Shown one piece after another: positions 1 to 10,360 of a stretch of DNA of 64,000 nucleotides. The number at the start of each line of letters is the position of its first letter. The first letter of the stretch is position 1. This DNA is from Variovorax paradoxus. Its GTDB lineage: Bacteria; Pseudomonadota; Gammaproteobacteria; Burkholderiales; Burkholderiaceae_C. The translations under genes were made by a program, and so were the position numbers. The notes beneath the pieces are model-generated. The model had not been told where the DNA came from. It ran no database searches and saw only the letters and a program-made list of their open reading frames with translations. The stretch covers positions 325,001-389,000 of the forward strand of contig NZ_CP091716.1 of the NCBI RefSeq assembly GCF_022009635.1. Direction: 5' to 3'.

Positions 1-2143
<2,143 letters not shown>

Positions 2144-2272
2144 ATAACTTTGATCAAAATACTGATCAAGGTGTTATGCCAAGTTGACGCATTCAAAACA
2201 ATTCGCCAAAAGTTGATTCCAAACTCTATGAATTCGTTTGGTTGATCATGTGATCAGCCAAGCAACCCTTTA
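2144..2272 (+). other. 23S-5S internal transcribed spacer
   Basis: AT-richer spacer between the mature 23S and 5S ends. It contains TGATCA-type repeats (near 2151-2168 and 2242-2257) that probably pair in the processing stem. No tRNA is visible in it. Confidence 0.8.
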
Positions 2273-2387
2273 TGCCTGATGACCATAGCGAGTTGGTCCC
2301 ACTCCTTCCCATCCCGAACAGGACAGTGAAACGACTCAGCGCCGATGATAGTGCGGGTTCCCGTGTGAAAGTAGGTCATCGTCAGGC
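2273..2387 (+). rRNA. rrf: 5S ribosomal RNA
   Basis: About 115 nt beginning tgcctgatgacc and ending with the complementary gtcatcgtcaggc, which closes helix I. The internal CCCATCCCGAACAGG loop is the typical 5S signature. It lies 130 bp after the 23S gene in the same transcript and is followed by a strong terminator. Confidence 0.95.
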
Positions 2388-2401
2388 TCTTACAGCCCAG
2401 A

Positions 2402-2437
2402 AAACCCCAGTCAGATACAACTGACTGGGGTTTTTTG
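2402..2437 (+). terminator. Intrinsic terminator of the rRNA operon
   Basis: Perfect stem AACCCCAGTCAG / CTGACTGGGGTT with a short loop, followed by six T residues. It sits about 15 nt after the 5S gene, where rrn operons end. Confidence 0.93.
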
Positions 2438-2486
2438 CTTTGCTGGGCGCCAATCTAAAGATTGCATCAGCTAAATACGCAGAAGT

Positions 2487-2520
2487 AAAAAAAGCCCGAT
2501 GGACGCGAGTCCATCGGGCT
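2487..2520 (-). terminator. Intrinsic terminator of pckG
   Basis: Stem AGCCCGATGGAC, loop GCGA, stem GTCCATCGGGCT (2493-2520). On the minus strand it is followed by a run of T (AAAAAA at 2487-2493 on the plus strand), just downstream of the pckG stop codon. It faces the rRNA terminator, so the two convergent units are separated. Confidence 0.9.
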
Positions 2521-2542
2521 TCTTATTAGGTGCCAATGCCGA

Positions 2543-4414
2543 TCAGGCTGCCAGGCGCTGCTCAATAGCAGCCTTGGTCTCCGGCAATTCCTTCGGCAGG
2601 TGATGCTCCAGTTGTTTGAACAGCTCGGCATGCAACTTCAACTCGGCTTCCCACGCAGCCTTGTCGATGCTGGTCACAGTCGCAAACTGCTCCGCGCTGA
2701 AATCCAGGCCCGTCCAATTCAGATCTTCATAGCGCGGGCTCACCCCGGTGATGTGCTCGACGCCTTCCGTCTTGTTGCCTTCGACGCGATCGATCATCCA
2801 CTTCAGCACGCGCATGTTCTCGCCATAACCAGGCCATACGAACTTGCCATCCGCGCCTTTGCGGAACCAGTTGGTCGTGTAGATCTTCGGCAGCTTGGCG
2901 CCCGAGGCTTCAAGCTTCTTGCCCAGGTCCAGCCAGTGCTGGAAATAGTCGCTCATGTTGTAGCCCATGAACGGCAGCATCGCGAACGGGTCGCGACGCA
3001 CGACGCCTTGCTGACCAGCAGCGGCAGCGGTCGTTTCCGAACCCATCGTCGCTGCCATGTACACGCCCTCGACCCAGTTGCGAGCTTCGGTGACGAGCGG
3101 CACGGTCGTCGAGCGGCGGCCGCCGAAGATGAAGGCGTCGATAGTCACACCCTTCGGGTCATCCCAAGCCTCGTCGAGGGCCGGGTTGTTGGTCGCTGCT
3201 ACGGTAAAGCGGGCGTTCGGGTGTGCGGCCTTCGCGCCGGTTTCCTTGGCGATCTGTGGCGTCCAGTCCTTGCCCTGCCAGTCGATCAGGTGGGCCGGCA
3301 GTGCCTTGCCCGGCGCGTCCTGCTCCATGCCTTCCCACCAGACGTCGCCATCGTCGGTGAGCGCGACGTTGGTGAAGATCACGCCGTCGTCCAGGCTGCG
3401 CATGCAGTTCGGGTTCGTCAGCATGTTGGTGCCCGGTGCTACGCCGAAATAGCCCGCTTCGGGATTGATGGCGCGAAGCGAGCCATCGGCTTGCGGCTTG
3501 ATCCAGGCGATGTCGTCGCCGATGGTCGTGACCTTCCAGCCTTCGAAGCCAGCCGGCGGCACGAGCATCGAGAAATTCGTCTTGCCGCAAGCGCTAGGGA
3601 ATGCGGCAGCCACGTGGTACTTCTTGCCTTCGGGATTGGTCACGCCCAGGATGAGCATGTGCTCGGCCAGCCAGCCTTCGTCGCGGCCCATGTTGGAGGC
3701 GATGCGCAGCGCGAAGCACTTCTTGCCCAGCAGCGCGTTGCCGCCGTAGCCCGAGCCGTAGCTCCAGATCTCGCGCGTCTCGGGATAGTGAACGATGTAC
3801 TTGGTCTTGTTGCAGGGCCAGGAAACGTCCTTCTGGCCGGCCTCGAGCGGTGCGCCCACAGTGTGCACGCAGGGCACGAATTCACCGTCGGTGCCCAGCA
3901 CGTCGTACACGGCCTTGCCCATGCGGGTCATGATGCGCATGTTGACCGCCACATAGGGGGAGTCGGACAACTCGATGCCGATATGGGCGATGGGCGAGCC
4001 CAGCGGGCCCATGCTGAACGGCACGACATACATCGTGCGGCCCTTCATGCAGCCGTCGAACAGCGGCTGCAGGGTCGCGCGCATTTCGGCGGGCGCCATC
4101 CAGTTGTTGGTCGGGCCGGCATTCTCTTTCTGCGCGGAGCAGATGTAGGTGCGGTCTTCGACGCGCGCCACGTCGCTCGGGTCAGAAACCGCGAGGAACG
4201 AGTTGGGGCGCTTGACGGGGTTGAGCTTCTTGAACGTGCCGGCGTCGACCAGTTGCTGGCACAGGCGATCGTATTCTTCCTTGCTGCCGTCGCACCAATG
4301 GATGGCTTCGGGTTTGCACAGCGCGGCCATATCGGCCACCCAGGCGATCAGCTTGGCGTTCTTGACGTATGAGGGCGCCTGAATGGTAAGGCCCTTCATC
4401 GTGGGTGCGTTCAT
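2543..4414 (-). CDS. pckG: Phosphoenolpyruvate carboxykinase (GTP)
   Basis: Cytosolic enzyme that converts oxaloacetate and GTP to phosphoenolpyruvate, GDP and CO2 in gluconeogenesis. The 623-residue length is normal for the GTP-dependent family. Visible hallmarks are the substrate loop [14 protein letters not shown] (residues 220-233), the P-loop variant PSACGKTN (273-280, with the family's active-site cysteine), the metal-binding IGDDIAW (298-304) and [13 protein letters not shown] near 437. The ATG is preceded by GGAGA at good spacing (minus-strand acttaggagattttccg), so the start is well supported. It is a single-gene unit with its own terminator at 2487-2520. The family is fully recognised. 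Confidence 0.97.
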   Translation of the reverse strand: MNAPTMKGLTIQAPSYVKNAKLIAWVADMAALCKPEAIHWCDGSKEEYDRLCQQLVDAGTFKKLNPVKRPNSFLAVSDPSDVARVEDRTYICSAQKENAGPTNNWMAPAEMRATLQPLFDGCMKGRTMYVVPFSMGPLGSPIAHIGIELSDSPYVAVNMRIMTRMGKAVYDVLGTDGEFVPCVHTVGAPLEAGQKDVSWPCNKTKYIVHYPETREIWSYGSGYGGNALLGKKCFALRIASNMGRDEGWLAEHMLILGVTNPEGKKYHVAAAFPSACGKTNFSMLVPPAGFEGWKVTTIGDDIAWIKPQADGSLRAINPEAGYFGVAPGTNMLTNPNCMRSLDDGVIFTNVALTDDGDVWWEGMEQDAPGKALPAHLIDWQGKDWTPQIAKETGAKAAHPNARFTVAATNNPALDEAWDDPKGVTIDAFIFGGRRSTTVPLVTEARNWVEGVYMAATMGSETTAAAAGQQGVVRRDPFAMLPFMGYNMSDYFQHWLDLGKKLEASGAKLPKIYTTNWFRKGADGKFVWPGYGENMRVLKWMIDRVEGNKTEGVEHITGVSPRYEDLNWTGLDFSAEQFATVTSIDKAAWEAELKLHAELFKQLEHHLPKELPETKAAIEQRLAA

Positions 4415-4458
4415 CGGAAAATCTCCTAAGTTGAAAAATCGTCTTTCCGAACGGGGCG

Positions 4459-4478
4459 CCGTGCCTGCTCAGGCACGG
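4459..4478. repeat. Perfect inverted repeat between pckG and the small membrane protein gene
   Basis: CCGTGCCTG-CT-CAGGCACGG can form a 9-bp hairpin. It lies between two minus-strand genes but has no T tract on either strand, so it could be a processing or attenuation hairpin for the transcript entering pckG. Function unknown. Confidence 0.5.
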
Positions 4479-4567
4479 AGGTCCGTTTGAGAAAACGTTT
4501 CGCTTCGGGAGACTGCGTCAACGCGGGCCGCACTGCCCGCGGACAAAAGCGCCAATGCCTGTCAGTG

Positions 4568-4720
4568 TCAGGCCAGAAAGACCGCGATCGACGCCAGCAG
4601 CAGCATCAGCACGCCGCCTGCCAGTGGAAGCACCAGCGGCATCAGGTGGACGACCGATTCGACGGCGTCCTTTTCGACCGCGGCGCTGTGGCCGGGCTCG
4701 ACGGGAGTGGGGTTGGACAT
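4568..4720 (-). CDS. Small single-span membrane protein, 50 residues
   Basis: A 50-codon reading frame starting MSNPTPVEPG and ending in AVFLA. Residues 1-24 are polar and acidic. Residues 26-49 form one hydrophobic segment (LMPLVLPLAGGVLMLLLASI), a single transmembrane helix at the extreme C terminus. The ATG has a GAGGT Shine-Dalgarno about 11 nt upstream and the frame ends cleanly in TGA. It lies between ilvA and pckG on the same strand, so it may be co-transcribed with pckG. I do not recognise a named family. The support is coding-like composition, the ribosome-binding site and the clear helix. Function unknown. Confidence 0.65.
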   Translation of the reverse strand: MSNPTPVEPGHSAAVEKDAVESVVHLMPLVLPLAGGVLMLLLASIAVFLA

Positions 4721-4832
4721 CGGGAAGTACCTCGAATACACAAATTGACAGACTGAGGGGCATTTTACCGGCGGGTAGGCGCGAAGGGCTCTAGGGGCTT
4801 CCGAGCCCCCATGCCCGCCCGCGACCCGAGGG

Positions 4833-6041
4833 TCAATGCTGCTCCTCGGCTTCGAAGCCCGCGTCCTTCAGCGCCGTCAGCACGCTGGCCAGGTGGGCGC
4901 GACCGCGGGTCTGCAGCACCAGCTCGATGTCGACGTTCTGCGCCGCCAGCATCGTGAACGCACGTTGGTGATGAACCTCGTCGACGTTAGCGCCCGCTTC
5001 GGCCACAGTGGCCGTGATCTGGGCCAGCGAGCCCGGCACGTCGCGCGCGCTCACCCGCACTCGGGCCAGCCGTCCGGCCCGGACCATGCCCCGTTCGATG
5101 ATGGCCGCGAGCAGCAGCGGATCGATGTTGCCGCCGGAAAGAACCAGCCCCACGCGCTTGCCCTTGAAGCGCTCCGGATGTCGGATCAGCGCCGCAAGCC
5201 CGGCCGCGCCGGCACCCTCGACCAGCGTTTTCTCGATTTCGAGCAGCATCAGAACGCCCTGCTCGATATCGCCTTCGTCCACCAGCAGCAGGTCGTCGAC
5301 CTTCTTCGCGATGATTTCCTGGGTCAACACACCCGGGGTGCCGACCGCGATACCTTCGGCGATCGTGCTCTTGCCCTGCGCATGGTGCGTGCCCTTGACC
5401 GCGTTGACCATTGCAGGAAAGCGCGTGGTCTGTACTCCGACGATCTCGATACCGGGCTTGCGCTCGCGCGCCGCCACGGTCATGCCGGCGATCAGCCCTC
5501 CGCCTCCGACGGCCACCACCAGCGTGTCGAGATCAGGCACCACGTCGAGCATCTCGAGCGCCACCGTGCCTTGCCCCGCGATGATCGCCTCGTCGTCATA
5601 GGGATGGACGAAGGTCAACCCCTCGCGCTCTGCGAGCTCCAGGGCATGGGCACGGGCCGCGTCGAGGGTGTCGCCGTGCAGCACCACTTCGGCGCCGAAG
5701 CCGCGCGTACGTTCGATCTTCACGCCGGGCGTGAAGCGCGGCATCACGATCAACGCGCGCAGACCGAGCCGCTGCGCGTGATAGGCCACACCCTGCGCAT
5801 GGTTGCCGGCAGACATGGCGATCACTCCCCGTGTACCGTTCTCGGAAAGATCGACCAGCTTGTTGCACGCACCACGTTCCTTGAACGACGATGTGAACTG
5901 CAGGTTCTCGAATTTCAGGAATACCTGAGCACCGACGATCTCCGACAGCGTGCGCGATTCGACACAGGGCGTATTGAGCACCTGGCCTTGCAGGCGCGCC
6001 GCGGCGCGCTGGATTTCTTCGATTCCGACCATGGCGCGCAT
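4833..6041 (-). CDS. ilvA: Threonine ammonia-lyase (threonine dehydratase) with C-terminal ACT domain
   Basis: PLP enzyme deaminating threonine to 2-oxobutyrate, the entry to isoleucine synthesis. From the chosen ATG (MRAMVGIEEIQ) the protein has 402 residues, the size of the short ilvA class with one ACT domain. The PLP lysine is in SSFKERGA (K54) and the glycine loop for the cofactor phosphate is VAVGGGGLIAG. The last 75 residues (ARVRVSARDVPGSLAQI onward) are the ACT domain, which binds a feedback effector in relatives. The frame stays open to a TTG at 6098, but that would add 19 residues unlike the family, so the ATG at 6041 (or 6032) is preferred. Divergent from the AAA+ gene at 6148. 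Confidence 0.93.
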   Translation of the reverse strand: MRAMVGIEEIQRAAARLQGQVLNTPCVESRTLSEIVGAQVFLKFENLQFTSSFKERGACNKLVDLSENGTRGVIAMSAGNHAQGVAYHAQRLGLRALIVMPRFTPGVKIERTRGFGAEVVLHGDTLDAARAHALELAEREGLTFVHPYDDEAIIAGQGTVALEMLDVVPDLDTLVVAVGGGGLIAGMTVAARERKPGIEIVGVQTTRFPAMVNAVKGTHHAQGKSTIAEGIAVGTPGVLTQEIIAKKVDDLLLVDEGDIEQGVLMLLEIEKTLVEGAGAAGLAALIRHPERFKGKRVGLVLSGGNIDPLLLAAIIERGMVRAGRLARVRVSARDVPGSLAQITATVAEAGANVDEVHHQRAFTMLAAQNVDIELVLQTRGRAHLASVLTALKDAGFEAEEQH

Positions 6042-6147
6042 TGTGGCTGGAATCGCACCATGAGGGTTTTTACGGTTTGCTGGTCTTCCCGAAGCCAAAA
6101 GTCTGCGTTATGGTCTCTCCGAGATTTTCCTCGTTGGAGGTTGCCTG

Positions 6148-8472
6148 ATGGCGAAGCGTGCGGGTGTCGATGTCGTGGCTGCTGCGGTACGCGGGCAGGC
6201 ATTGCCGTCGCCCGGACTCAAGGAGGCACCGGTGCTCGAGCTCATGTGCTCGCACTTCGTGCTCACGCTTGCTGCCAAGCAGGGGCCGCGCTTTAACGTG
6301 CGCCGCGACATCAACGGCCTGCTGTCGCTCACCGGGCGGCACCTGGTGTGGCCCGCGGCGGTGCTTCAGCGCCTGCGCGAATTCCTCGGACGCCGCTGCG
6401 CCGGCAATGAAGCCTGGAAGGGCGTCGAGGCCTTCGACGGCCGCACGCTGCTCGAACGCCACGGCGTGTGGCGCGGCCCGTATGAAGAAGGCACGCTCTT
6501 CTTCTACCTCGACGAATACGCAAAGGACCAGCCCAAGGACCTGCTCTCGGTACTCGCCGTCACGCGAGACTGGCTCACGCACGCGCTGCGCAAGCAATCC
6601 ACGCTGGTCGAAAAGAACATCGATGCCCTCGCCGGCCTGCTTCAGCTCAACAAGGCCGAGCGCGCGCTGCTGCTGTACGGCACGCTCGCGCGCTATCAAC
6701 GCGACCTGCGTTCGCTCTTGGTCGAGTTCAAGGTCAACAACGCGCCCGAGGCCTATGCCGCCATCGCCGACATCGCAGGCGTGAATGCGAGCGAAGTAGG
6801 CGAGGCGCTGCGCGCGGGCTCGCGGCTCGAACGCATCGGCCTTGTCGAGAACCTCATCTCCGAGCACAACATCACCGACCTGGCCGATCTCATGAAGGTC
6901 AGCGAGAAATTGCCGCCGGTGCTCATGCGCGAGTACCGCGACCACAACGAGCTGATGGCCGTGTTCACGCGGCCTTCGGCAAAGAGCACGCTCACGCCGC
7001 ACGATTTCTCCTTCGTGCAGGAAGACGCGCAGATGCTCGTCACGCTGCTGCGCGCGGCCGTCGCGCGCAAGGAGCCCGGGGTCAACGTGCTGCTCTACGG
7101 GCCGCCCGGAACCGGCAAGACCGAGCTGGCCAAGGTCGTCGCGCAGGCCGCCGGGCTCGAGCTTTTCGAAGTCGAATACGCCGACCGCGACGGCAACTCG
7201 CTGAGCGGCCGCGACCGCTACCGCTCGCTGCAGATCGCACAGGTCTTTCTCAAAGGCAGCGCGCAGGCCGCGCTGCTGTTCGACGAAGTCGAGGACGTCT
7301 TCCCGCCCATCAGCACCGAGGCCGCGCAGTTCATGGCGCGCGCGGAGCAGATCCCGGCGCCCACCAGCGGCAGCGTCAGCGGCAAGGCCTGGGTCAACCA
7401 GATCCTCGAGGCCAACCCCGTGCCCACGCTGTGGGTCACCAACCGCATCGAGCAGATCGACCCGGCCTTTCGGCGCCGCTTCGCCTATCACCTCGAGCTC
7501 AAGTCGCCGCCGCCTGGCGCGCGCGAGCAGCTCGTGAAGAAGACGCTCGAAGGCGTGGTCGTGTCCGAAGCCTTCACCGCCAAGCTGGCCGAGCGCAAGG
7601 GCCTCACGCCCGCGCAGATCCGCACCGCCGTGCGCTTCGCCGGACTCGCGAAGACCGACGACGCCTCGGTCGAAGCACTCATCGAACGCCAGCTGCGCAA
7701 TGCCGACCTCGCGCTGGGCACGCTCGACACCGGCCGCGGCGAGCGTCGCAGCGTCACCACCTACGACCTCGACATGCTCAATGTCGAGACCCGCTTCGAG
7801 ATCCCGCGCATCGCCCAGGCGCTGAAGGCGCGCGGTCACGGCACGCTGTGCTTCTACGGCGCGCCCGGCACCGGCAAGACCGCGCTGGCCGAGCACATCG
7901 CCAAGGCCCTGGGTCGGCCGCTCCTCGTGAAGCAGGCCAGCGACCTCATGAGCAAGTACGTCGGCGAGACCGAGCAAAACATGGCCGCCATGTTCCGCGA
8001 GGCCGAGAACGAAAAAGCCGTGCTGCTGCTCGACGAGGCCGACAGCTTCCTGCAGGACCGCCGCGGCGCGCAGCGCACCTACGAGGTCACCGAAGTCAAC
8101 GAGATGCTGCAGGGCATGGAGCGCTTCAACGGCGTCTTCGTCTGCACCACCAACCTGCTCGACCGGCTCGACCAGGCGGCGCTGCGGCGCTTCACCTTCA
8201 AGATCAAGTTCATGCCGCTCACGGCCGTGCAGCGCGAACGCATGTTCGTGACCGAGGCGCTGGCGGGCGACGCCGAGCGCATCACGAGCGCCATCCGGGC
8301 GCGGCTTGCGCAATTGACACAGCTGTGCCCCGGGGATTTCGCGGCCGTGAAACGGCAGACAGATATTCTGGCGGCCGAGTTCTCGGCGGTCGAATTCCTC
8401 GACCAGCTCGAGGCCGAGCACCGCATCAAGCCCGAAGTGCGCGAGTCGCGCGGCATGGGCTTCCTGCAGTAG
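6148..8472 (+). CDS. Tandem AAA+ ATPase of unknown role, 774 residues
   Basis: Two complete AAA+ modules follow an N-terminal region of about 280 residues that I cannot assign. Module 1 has Walker A GPPGTGKT (318-325), Walker B LLFDEVED (376-383) and an FRRRF arginine-finger region (441-445). Module 2 has Walker A GAPGTGKT (571-578), Walker B VLLLDEAD (625-632) and a CTTN sensor-1 motif. GGAGG lies 7 nt before the ATG. Both nucleotide sites look intact, so it should be a hexameric remodelling ATPase (Cdc48/proteasomal-ATPase style domains), but no protease, adaptor or target gene is beside it. No signal peptide or membrane segment, so it is cytosolic. Family sure, function unknown. Confidence 0.85.
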   Translation: MAKRAGVDVVAAAVRGQALPSPGLKEAPVLELMCSHFVLTLAAKQGPRFNVRRDINGLLSLTGRHLVWPAAVLQRLREFLGRRCAGNEAWKGVEAFDGRTLLERHGVWRGPYEEGTLFFYLDEYAKDQPKDLLSVLAVTRDWLTHALRKQSTLVEKNIDALAGLLQLNKAERALLLYGTLARYQRDLRSLLVEFKVNNAPEAYAAIADIAGVNASEVGEALRAGSRLERIGLVENLISEHNITDLADLMKVSEKLPPVLMREYRDHNELMAVFTRPSAKSTLTPHDFSFVQEDAQMLVTLLRAAVARKEPGVNVLLYGPPGTGKTELAKVVAQAAGLELFEVEYADRDGNSLSGRDRYRSLQIAQVFLKGSAQAALLFDEVEDVFPPISTEAAQFMARAEQIPAPTSGSVSGKAWVNQILEANPVPTLWVTNRIEQIDPAFRRRFAYHLELKSPPPGAREQLVKKTLEGVVVSEAFTAKLAERKGLTPAQIRTAVRFAGLAKTDDASVEALIERQLRNADLALGTLDTGRGERRSVTTYDLDMLNVETRFEIPRIAQALKARGHGTLCFYGAPGTGKTALAEHIAKALGRPLLVKQASDLMSKYVGETEQNMAAMFREAENEKAVLLLDEADSFLQDRRGAQRTYEVTEVNEMLQGMERFNGVFVCTTNLLDRLDQAALRRFTFKIKFMPLTAVQRERMFVTEALAGDAERITSAIRARLAQLTQLCPGDFAAVKRQTDILAAEFSAVEFLDQLEAEHRIKPEVRESRGMGFLQ

Positions 8473-8590
8473 CGGGCAGACAACAGAACAACCGGGTTCG
8501 GAACCCGCAGGAGCGCACCGGGGCGGCGAAGCCTTCGCCCCTCGATGCTGAACACCCGTCCGCCAACACGGACACGAGGAGGAGCAGCAA

Positions 8591-10201
8591 ATGGAATTTC
8601 GCAAGGTCGACGTGCGGCGCTCGCCGCGTTCCGGTGCCTGGGCGGCTTGTGCCGCGCTTGCCGTGGCCTGTTTCGTGACGGCCTGCGGTGGAGGAGGCGG
8701 CGGAGGCGGTGGCGGCGGCCTGCCGATCGGCCTGCTGCCCGGCAACAACACCACGCCCCCCGCCAGCAGTGGCTCGGGCATCGTGCCGTCGGCATCGGTC
8801 GCCGGCCTTTGCGCCGCGCCGCGCACCGGCACCAACCCCGAAACCGGGCGGCCCTACCCCGACAGCGCCGGCTCGCTCGACAACGAGAAGAGCTGGGTGC
8901 GCGCCTGGATCGACGAGACCTACCTCTGGTACGGCGAAGTGCCGACCACCCTCAAGGCGTCCGACTACGCCACGCCGGTCACCTGGTTCAACGTGCTCAA
9001 GACGCCGCTCACCACTTCGTCGGGCAAGCCCAAGGACCGTTTCCACTTCGTCTACGACACCGAGGCGTATCGCCAGCTGTCGCAGGGCGGTGTGTCGGTC
9101 AGCTACGGCGCGGAGTTCGTGTCCATCGCCACCAGCCCGCCGCGCGAACTGCGCGTGGTGCTCGTCGAGCCCGGTTCGCCCGCCGACCTCGCGGGCCTGA
9201 AGCGCGGCGCCAAGCTGCTGACGGTGGACGGCGTCGACTTCGTCAACGCCACGGGGTCAGCCAACGCCGCCACGATCAACGGCGCGCTGTCGCCGAAGAC
9301 CGTGGGCGAGTCGCACAGCTTCACCTTCAAGCTGGGCAGCGATCCTGCCGTTTCCTACAACCTGAAGGCGGCCAACGTCACGAGCACGCCGGTGCAGAAC
9401 GTCACGGTCTTGGACGGAGGCGGTGGCAACAAGGTGGGCTACATGCTGTTCAACGACCACATCACGACCTCCGAACAGCAACTCATCAACGCGGTGAACA
9501 CCTTCAAGGCGACCTCGGGCGGCATCCAGGACCTGGTGCTCGACATGCGCTACAACGGCGGCGGCCAACTCGCCATTGCCAGCCGGCTGGCCTACATGAT
9601 CGCCGCGCCCGCGACCACGGCGGGCAAGACCTTCGAGCTGCTGACCTTCAACGACAAGAACCCGTTCCGCCTCTCGGTGGCGCAGAGCCTGATGCCGTTC
9701 TACAGCACCAGCCGCACCGGCACGGCGTTGCCCTCGCTCGGTCTTTCGCGCGTGACGGTGCTGACCAGCCCCGACACCTGCTCGGCGAGCGAGTCGGTCA
9801 TCAACAGCCTGCGCGGCGTGGGCGTCACGGTCAACCTCGTGGGCGGCACCACCTGCGGCAAGCCCTACGGCTTCTACCCGCAGGACAACTGCGGCACCAC
9901 CTACTTCGCGATCCAGGTCAAAGGCGTGAACCAGCTCGGCTTCGGCGACTACGGCGACGGCTTCGCGCCCAACTGCACCGTCGCCGACGACTACGACCAC
10001 CAGCTCGGCGACCCCAACGAAGCCCGGCTGGCCGCCGCCCTCGCATTGCGCAGCGGAGGCGCCTGCCCCGCACCGATGGCCAAGGCGATGGCGCGAGGCC
10101 TCGAGAAGGCCGAGCCGGCCGAAGCAGAGACGCCTTTCCTGATCGACCAGTCGCCGCTGCGCCGCAACCGCCTGCTCGACTTCGCCCCCAACCCGGGCTG
10201 A
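8591..10201 (+). CDS. S41-family (C-terminal-processing type) peptidase, lipoprotein
   Basis: 536 residues. The N terminus has a signal sequence ending in the lipobox VTAC (Cys32) followed by eleven consecutive glycines, a flexible tether, so the protein is probably anchored to the periplasmic face of a membrane. A PDZ-like segment (about 165-250, LRVVLVEPGSPADLAGLKRG) precedes the S41 core, which shows DMRYNGGG (318-325) and LTSPDTCSASESV (391-403) containing the predicted nucleophilic serine. A GKPYG lysine near 424 may be the general base. An AGGAG motif lies upstream of the ATG. Substrate unknown; relatives cleave exported proteins near their C terminus. Confidence 0.85.
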   Translation: MEFRKVDVRRSPRSGAWAACAALAVACFVTACGGGGGGGGGGGLPIGLLPGNNTTPPASSGSGIVPSASVAGLCAAPRTGTNPETGRPYPDSAGSLDNEKSWVRAWIDETYLWYGEVPTTLKASDYATPVTWFNVLKTPLTTSSGKPKDRFHFVYDTEAYRQLSQGGVSVSYGAEFVSIATSPPRELRVVLVEPGSPADLAGLKRGAKLLTVDGVDFVNATGSANAATINGALSPKTVGESHSFTFKLGSDPAVSYNLKAANVTSTPVQNVTVLDGGGGNKVGYMLFNDHITTSEQQLINAVNTFKATSGGIQDLVLDMRYNGGGQLAIASRLAYMIAAPATTAGKTFELLTFNDKNPFRLSVAQSLMPFYSTSRTGTALPSLGLSRVTVLTSPDTCSASESVINSLRGVGVTVNLVGGTTCGKPYGFYPQDNCGTTYFAIQVKGVNQLGFGDYGDGFAPNCTVADDYDHQLGDPNEARLAAALALRSGGACPAPMAKAMARGLEKAEPAEAETPFLIDQSPLRRNRLLDFAPNPG

Positions 10202-10280
10202 CGCACCCTCCACCGCACCTCGCGGAAAACCCCTAGGCCGCAGCGCTTGCCACGCTGCCGGCTTGCGCCCTAAAGTTTGG

Positions 10281-10314
10281 CAAACGTTTGCGCAAAGCTT
10301 TGCGCAAACGTTTG
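10281..10314. promoter_or_regulatory. Perfect 34-bp palindrome holding two LacI/PurR-type operator boxes
   Basis: The segment reads the same on both strands over 34 bp. It contains GCAAACGTTTGC at 10280-10291 and GCAAACGTTTGT at 10304-10315, with centres 24 bp apart. These match the core of the purine-repressor box (GCAAACGTTTGC) and the central CG of LacI-family operators. It lies 47 bp before the start of a nucleoside-hydrolase gene, which makes purine or nucleoside control plausible. No LacI-family gene is nearby, so the regulator would act in trans. Confidence 0.7.
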
Positions 10315-10360
10315 TATTTCAGGTTCCTCGACTGAAAACCAAACGCTTAGGAGAAGCAAG

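Noticed and set aside
2600..4372. 590-codon frame antisense to pckG
   Set aside because: GC-rich codon bias leaves long open antisense frames; the translation is low-complexity (His/Arg/Val-rich) and unlike any family, while the sense frame is certain.
10277..10360. Upstream extension of the nucleoside hydrolase with a Cys-rich start
   Set aside because: It is translation of the palindromic operator; the internal ATG has AGGAG and a proper lipoprotein signal.
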